A stretch of DNA of 7,766 nt from an uncultured Gammaproteobacteria bacterium (GTDB taxonomy: Bacteria > Pseudomonadota > Gammaproteobacteria > Pseudomonadales > UBA5518): assembly GCA_903921135.1 (NCBI GenBank), contig CAIXOY010000591.1:1-7766 (forward strand). Reading direction: 5' to 3'. Positions 5,940-7,766 of this stretch are shown here, in pieces. Position 1 is the stretch's first letter. Each line of letters opens with the position of its first letter. The notes under the pieces were generated by a model. That model was given only the letters and a program-made list of their open reading frames with translations. It searched no databases and had not been told where the DNA came from. The translations under genes and the position numbers were made by a program.

Positions 5940-6764
5940 TTGAAAGACAGCAGCCCTGATTTTTCCGCGCTTGGCGCTGCGCTTGCCGGCGTCTTGCGGC
6001 ATGCGGGCACGCCGGCGCTGGTGCGGGAACTGGTGGGTGTGCTGCGCGCGCTGGTGCTCGCAGACGACGTCATGGTGGTGCTCTACCGCAGCGGCCAGGC
6101 GCCCGAACTGCTGCACGATGTGAGCGCCGGGCCGCAATCCGCCGAGAACCTCGCCACCTACCTGAAGGGTGCCTACCTGCTCGACCCCTTCTACCGTGCC
6201 TTCGCCGACGGCGTCGCGCCCGGCTGCTACCGGCTCCGGCAACTCGCGCCCAGCGCTTTCCGTTCCTCCGAGTACTGCCGGCTGCACTTCGCCCGCACCG
6301 GCATCGCCGACGAAATCGGCTATCTGGTACCACTCGAGCGCGGTGCCTGCGTGCATCTTTCGCTCGGCGTGCGCGGGGCACAGGCGCGTTTCAGCGCGGC
6401 GCAGCACCGGCTGTTGCAGGATTTCCGGCCATTGGTCGAAGAGGCGCTGCATCGCCACGGTGCGCCGGCTGCCGGCGCAAACCCCGCGCTCACCACGCAA
6501 CTCGATTCCGCGCTCAAGTTCTTCGGGCGGGATTTCCTCACCGAGCGCGAGTCCGAGGTCATACAGCTGCTGCTGCGCGGCCACTCCACCAAGTCGATCG
6601 CCGAGCGGCTGCGCATCTCGCCCGAGACCGTGAAGCTCCACCGCAAGCACAGTTACGCGAAGCTCGACGTCTCCTCGCAGGCCGAGCTGTTCCACCTGTT
6701 CATCGACGCGCTGGGCTCCTATCGCGGCGGGGATCCGCTGACCGGTTATCTGAACCGCGGCTGA
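5940..6764 (+). CDS. LuxR-family (GerE-type HTH) transcriptional regulator
   Basis: A DNA-binding regulator of 274 residues from the TTG start used here. The C-terminus is a clear GerE/LuxR HTH (about 200-256): FLTERESEVIQLLLRG, then SIAERLRISPETVKLH, then YAKLDVSSQAEL. The N-terminal 190 residues carry conserved-looking blocks (YLLDPFY near 79-85, EYCRLHF near 111-117, DEIGYLVPL near 124-132) that I associate with a proteobacterial group of LuxR regulators with an uncharacterised sensor domain. I do not see convincing acyl-homoserine-lactone binding or receiver-domain features. Start: TTG 5940 has GGA 9 nt upstream and gives a family-like length. GTG 5901 lacks a spaced Shine-Dalgarno. GTG 5793 would add 49 Arg-rich residues and leave only 20 bp to the divergent gene, although GGAGAG lies 10 nt before it. 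Its divergent position makes it the likely regulator of the catabolic block. Confidence 0.88.
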   Translation: MKDSSPDFSALGAALAGVLRHAGTPALVRELVGVLRALVLADDVMVVLYRSGQAPELLHDVSAGPQSAENLATYLKGAYLLDPFYRAFADGVAPGCYRLRQLAPSAFRSSEYCRLHFARTGIADEIGYLVPLERGACVHLSLGVRGAQARFSAAQHRLLQDFRPLVEEALHRHGAPAAGANPALTTQLDSALKFFGRDFLTERESEVIQLLLRGHSTKSIAERLRISPETVKLHRKHSYAKLDVSSQAELFHLFIDALGSYRGGDPLTGYLNRG

Positions 6765-6814
6765 TCGGGCTCTCGCCGTGCGCGCGACTTCTGCGCTATG
6801 GTCAGAAGATCAGC

Positions 6815-6820
6815 AAGGAG
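6815..6820 (+). promoter_or_regulatory. Shine-Dalgarno of the PilZ gene
   Basis: AAGGAG lies 8 nt before the ATG at 6829. It decides this start over an in-frame upstream codon at 6778 that would lie only 14 nt after the LuxR-type stop and has no such site. Confidence 0.7.
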
Positions 6821-6828
6821 TAACCGTC

Positions 6829-7248
6829 ATGGCCAAGCGCACCACCCGGAAGCCCGCCGCAGCGCCCGCACCCGAGCCTGTGGCGCAAGAGGCCCAAGGC
6901 GCTGCGCGCCGCACCAGCGCGCGCCGCCGCCCGCGCGCCCGGGTGCCAGTGCTCGACACCGAAACCCGCGAGGAGATCGGCCGCCTGCTCGATCTCTCCG
7001 ATTCCGGCTTGCGTCTCGAGGGGGCGAAGGCGCTGCGCGACGGGCTGGCGATGGATCTTCTGGTCGATTGCTCCACGCCCGATGACCCGGGCAGGCACGC
7101 GCGCGTCGGGGTCAAGGTGCGCTGGAGTTCGCCAGGTGTCGCGCCCGGGCGTTTCGAGACCGGCCTGCAGGTCAAGGCAATGGTGCAGCGCGATGCAGAG
7201 GCGCTGCGCGGGCTTTATGCGCGTCTGGCGGCGGCTGCCCGGGAGTGA
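6829..7248 (+). CDS. Small PilZ-domain protein (probable c-di-GMP receptor)
   Basis: A 139-residue protein with a single PilZ domain in residues 34-133. Both c-di-GMP-binding signatures are visible: RxxxR as R34-P-R-A-R38, and DxSxxG as D55-L-S-D-S-G60. The VRW (97-99) and ETGLQV (110-115) blocks also fit PilZ strands. Nothing else is fused, so output must come through a partner or its own tail. The first 33 residues are Ala/Pro/Lys/Arg-rich, probably disordered and strongly basic. No signal peptide or membrane segment, so cytoplasmic. The strong AAGGAG fixes the start. The gene lies 64 nt after the LuxR-type gene on the same strand, so the two may share a transcript, though the gap could hold its own promoter. 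A functional link to the catabolic operon is not evident. Confidence 0.85.
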   Translation: MAKRTTRKPAAAPAPEPVAQEAQGAARRTSARRRPRARVPVLDTETREEIGRLLDLSDSGLRLEGAKALRDGLAMDLLVDCSTPDDPGRHARVGVKVRWSSPGVAPGRFETGLQVKAMVQRDAEALRGLYARLAAAARE

Positions 7249-7253
7249 TTGTC

Positions 7254-7274
7254 GCGGGCATGGCCCGCTCCCAC
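7254..7274. repeat. REP-like palindrome, copy 2 (between PilZ and amidase genes)
   Basis: Exact reverse complement of 11-31 over 21 nt. Its core stem is GCGGGC (7254-7259) and GCCCGC (7263-7268) around ATG; the outer arm that makes copy 1 a 9-bp stem is not paired here. It sits in the 50-nt space between two convergent genes, a usual place for REP elements, and may act as a shared transcript end. No T-tract is present. Confidence 0.7.
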
Positions 7275-7298
7275 ATCGGCAAATGTCAGCACGGACCG

Positions 7299-7766
7299 CT
7301 ACGCGGGTTCCTGCGGTACGCGGTCGCGCCAGGGGCGCGCCATTTCGAGTTGTGCGGCAAGCCGGAACAGCGTGGCCTCATCGCCGTAACGAGAGGTGAA
7401 CTGCACACCGATAGGCAGGCCCTCGTTGCTCCAGAGCAGCTTCACATCGTTGGGCATCCCGGTGCTGCTCCACGCGAGCGGCACGCTCATGGAGGGCTGC
7501 CCGCTCATGTTGAAGATCATCGTGTTCGCGGTGCGTTCCAGGGCCTCGGCCGAGAAATGCTCCAGCGCCTTCAGCATCAGGCCGCGCGGCGCCACGGGTG
7601 CGAAGAGCCGGATCCCGGCCTCCACCGGCCGCGGCAGTGCCCATTCGCCGATGCGTGCGGGTGGGTGCGCCATGGTGGCATCGACGAAGACATCGTATTC
7701 CTCGAAGAACGGCGCCAGCGCGCGAGAGGCGGCCTGCATCCGCAGTCGTGCCATCTCGTAGGCGGC
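7299..7766 (-). CDS. Amidase-signature family enzyme, C-terminal part (gene runs off the right edge)
   Basis: The last 155 residues of a protein whose 5' part lies beyond the window; the frame is open to base 7766, so the internal ATG at 7754 is not the true start. The sequence matches the C-terminal region of amidase-signature hydrolases: NTMIFNMSGQPSMSVPLAW, then GLPIGVQF, then GDEATLFRLAAQLEMARPW. The Ser-Ser-Lys catalytic core would be upstream, outside the window, so activity cannot be judged. Family members hydrolyse carboxamides or related bonds in the cytoplasm. Odd feature: between SVPLA and GLPIGVQF there is about 13 extra residues, and the segment reads as two 13-residue units starting WSSTGMP and WSNEGLP. 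The gene converges on the PilZ gene with a REP-like palindrome between them, so it is probably not part of the monooxygenase operon. Confidence 0.88.
   Translation of the reverse strand, partial: AAYEMARLRMQAASRALAPFFEEYDVFVDATMAHPPARIGEWALPRPVEAGIRLFAPVAPRGLMLKALEHFSAEALERTANTMIFNMSGQPSMSVPLAWSSTGMPNDVKLLWSNEGLPIGVQFTSRYGDEATLFRLAAQLEMARPWRDRVPQEPA

Noticed and set aside
4723..5943. Long plus-strand open frame (406 codons) opposite the DUF885 gene
   Set aside because: No recognisable domain, His/Arg/Ala-rich composition typical of antisense frames in G+C-rich genes, and complete overlap with a well-supported gene.
6797..6802. TATGGT as a -10 box for a promoter of the PilZ gene
   Set aside because: No acceptable -35 hexamer at 16-18 nt upstream; a single hexamer match is not enough.
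1..7766. CRISPR array, tRNA/rRNA, insertion sequence, toxin-antitoxin or defence system
   Set aside because: I looked for regularly spaced repeats, tRNA-like folds, transposase or integrase motifs and small paired genes on both strands and saw none.

Overview
The window is G+C-rich DNA (roughly two thirds G+C by eye) and almost fully coding. Protein families, Shine-Dalgarno sites and a 21-nt REP-like palindrome present at both ends suggest a free-living gammaproteobacterium. The gene set (Baeyer-Villiger monooxygenase, HSL-type esterase, MFE-2-like SDR, LuxR-type regulator) resembles hydrocarbon- or steroid-degrading lineages such as Nevskiales/Solimonadaceae. That placement is inference; no marker gene is present.

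Layout, minus strand: 5772 down to 43 is a compact four-gene block. In transcription order it encodes a secreted DUF885-family metallohydrolase (5772-3994), a short-chain dehydrogenase resembling the 3-hydroxyacyl-CoA dehydrogenase part of multifunctional enzyme 2 (3935-2994), an HSL-family alpha/beta hydrolase/esterase (2969-1956), and a 638-residue Baeyer-Villiger monooxygenase of the 4-hydroxyacetophenone monooxygenase (HAPMO) size class (1959-43). Gaps are 58 nt, 24 nt and a 4-nt GTGA stop/start overlap, so esterase and monooxygenase are probably translationally coupled.

Layout, plus strand: across an intergenic region of about 130-170 bp, a LuxR/GerE-type regulator is transcribed divergently (5940-6764), followed 64 nt later by a small PilZ-domain protein with a basic Ala/Pro-rich tail (6829-7248). 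A convergent amidase-signature gene, of which only the C-terminal 155 residues are present, enters from the right edge (7766-7299).

Working model (inference): the dehydrogenase oxidises an alcohol to a ketone, or acts on a hydroxyacyl-CoA. The monooxygenase inserts oxygen to give an ester or lactone, and the adjacent esterase hydrolyses it. The divergent regulator is the obvious candidate controller. The substrate cannot be read from the sequence. I see no RNA genes, CRISPR array, prophage, IS element or defence system. The most unusual features are the complete ketone-to-ester-to-acid cassette, the N-terminally extended monooxygenase, the identical REP-like palindromes in opposite orientation near the two ends, and a 13-residue internal duplication in the amidase.
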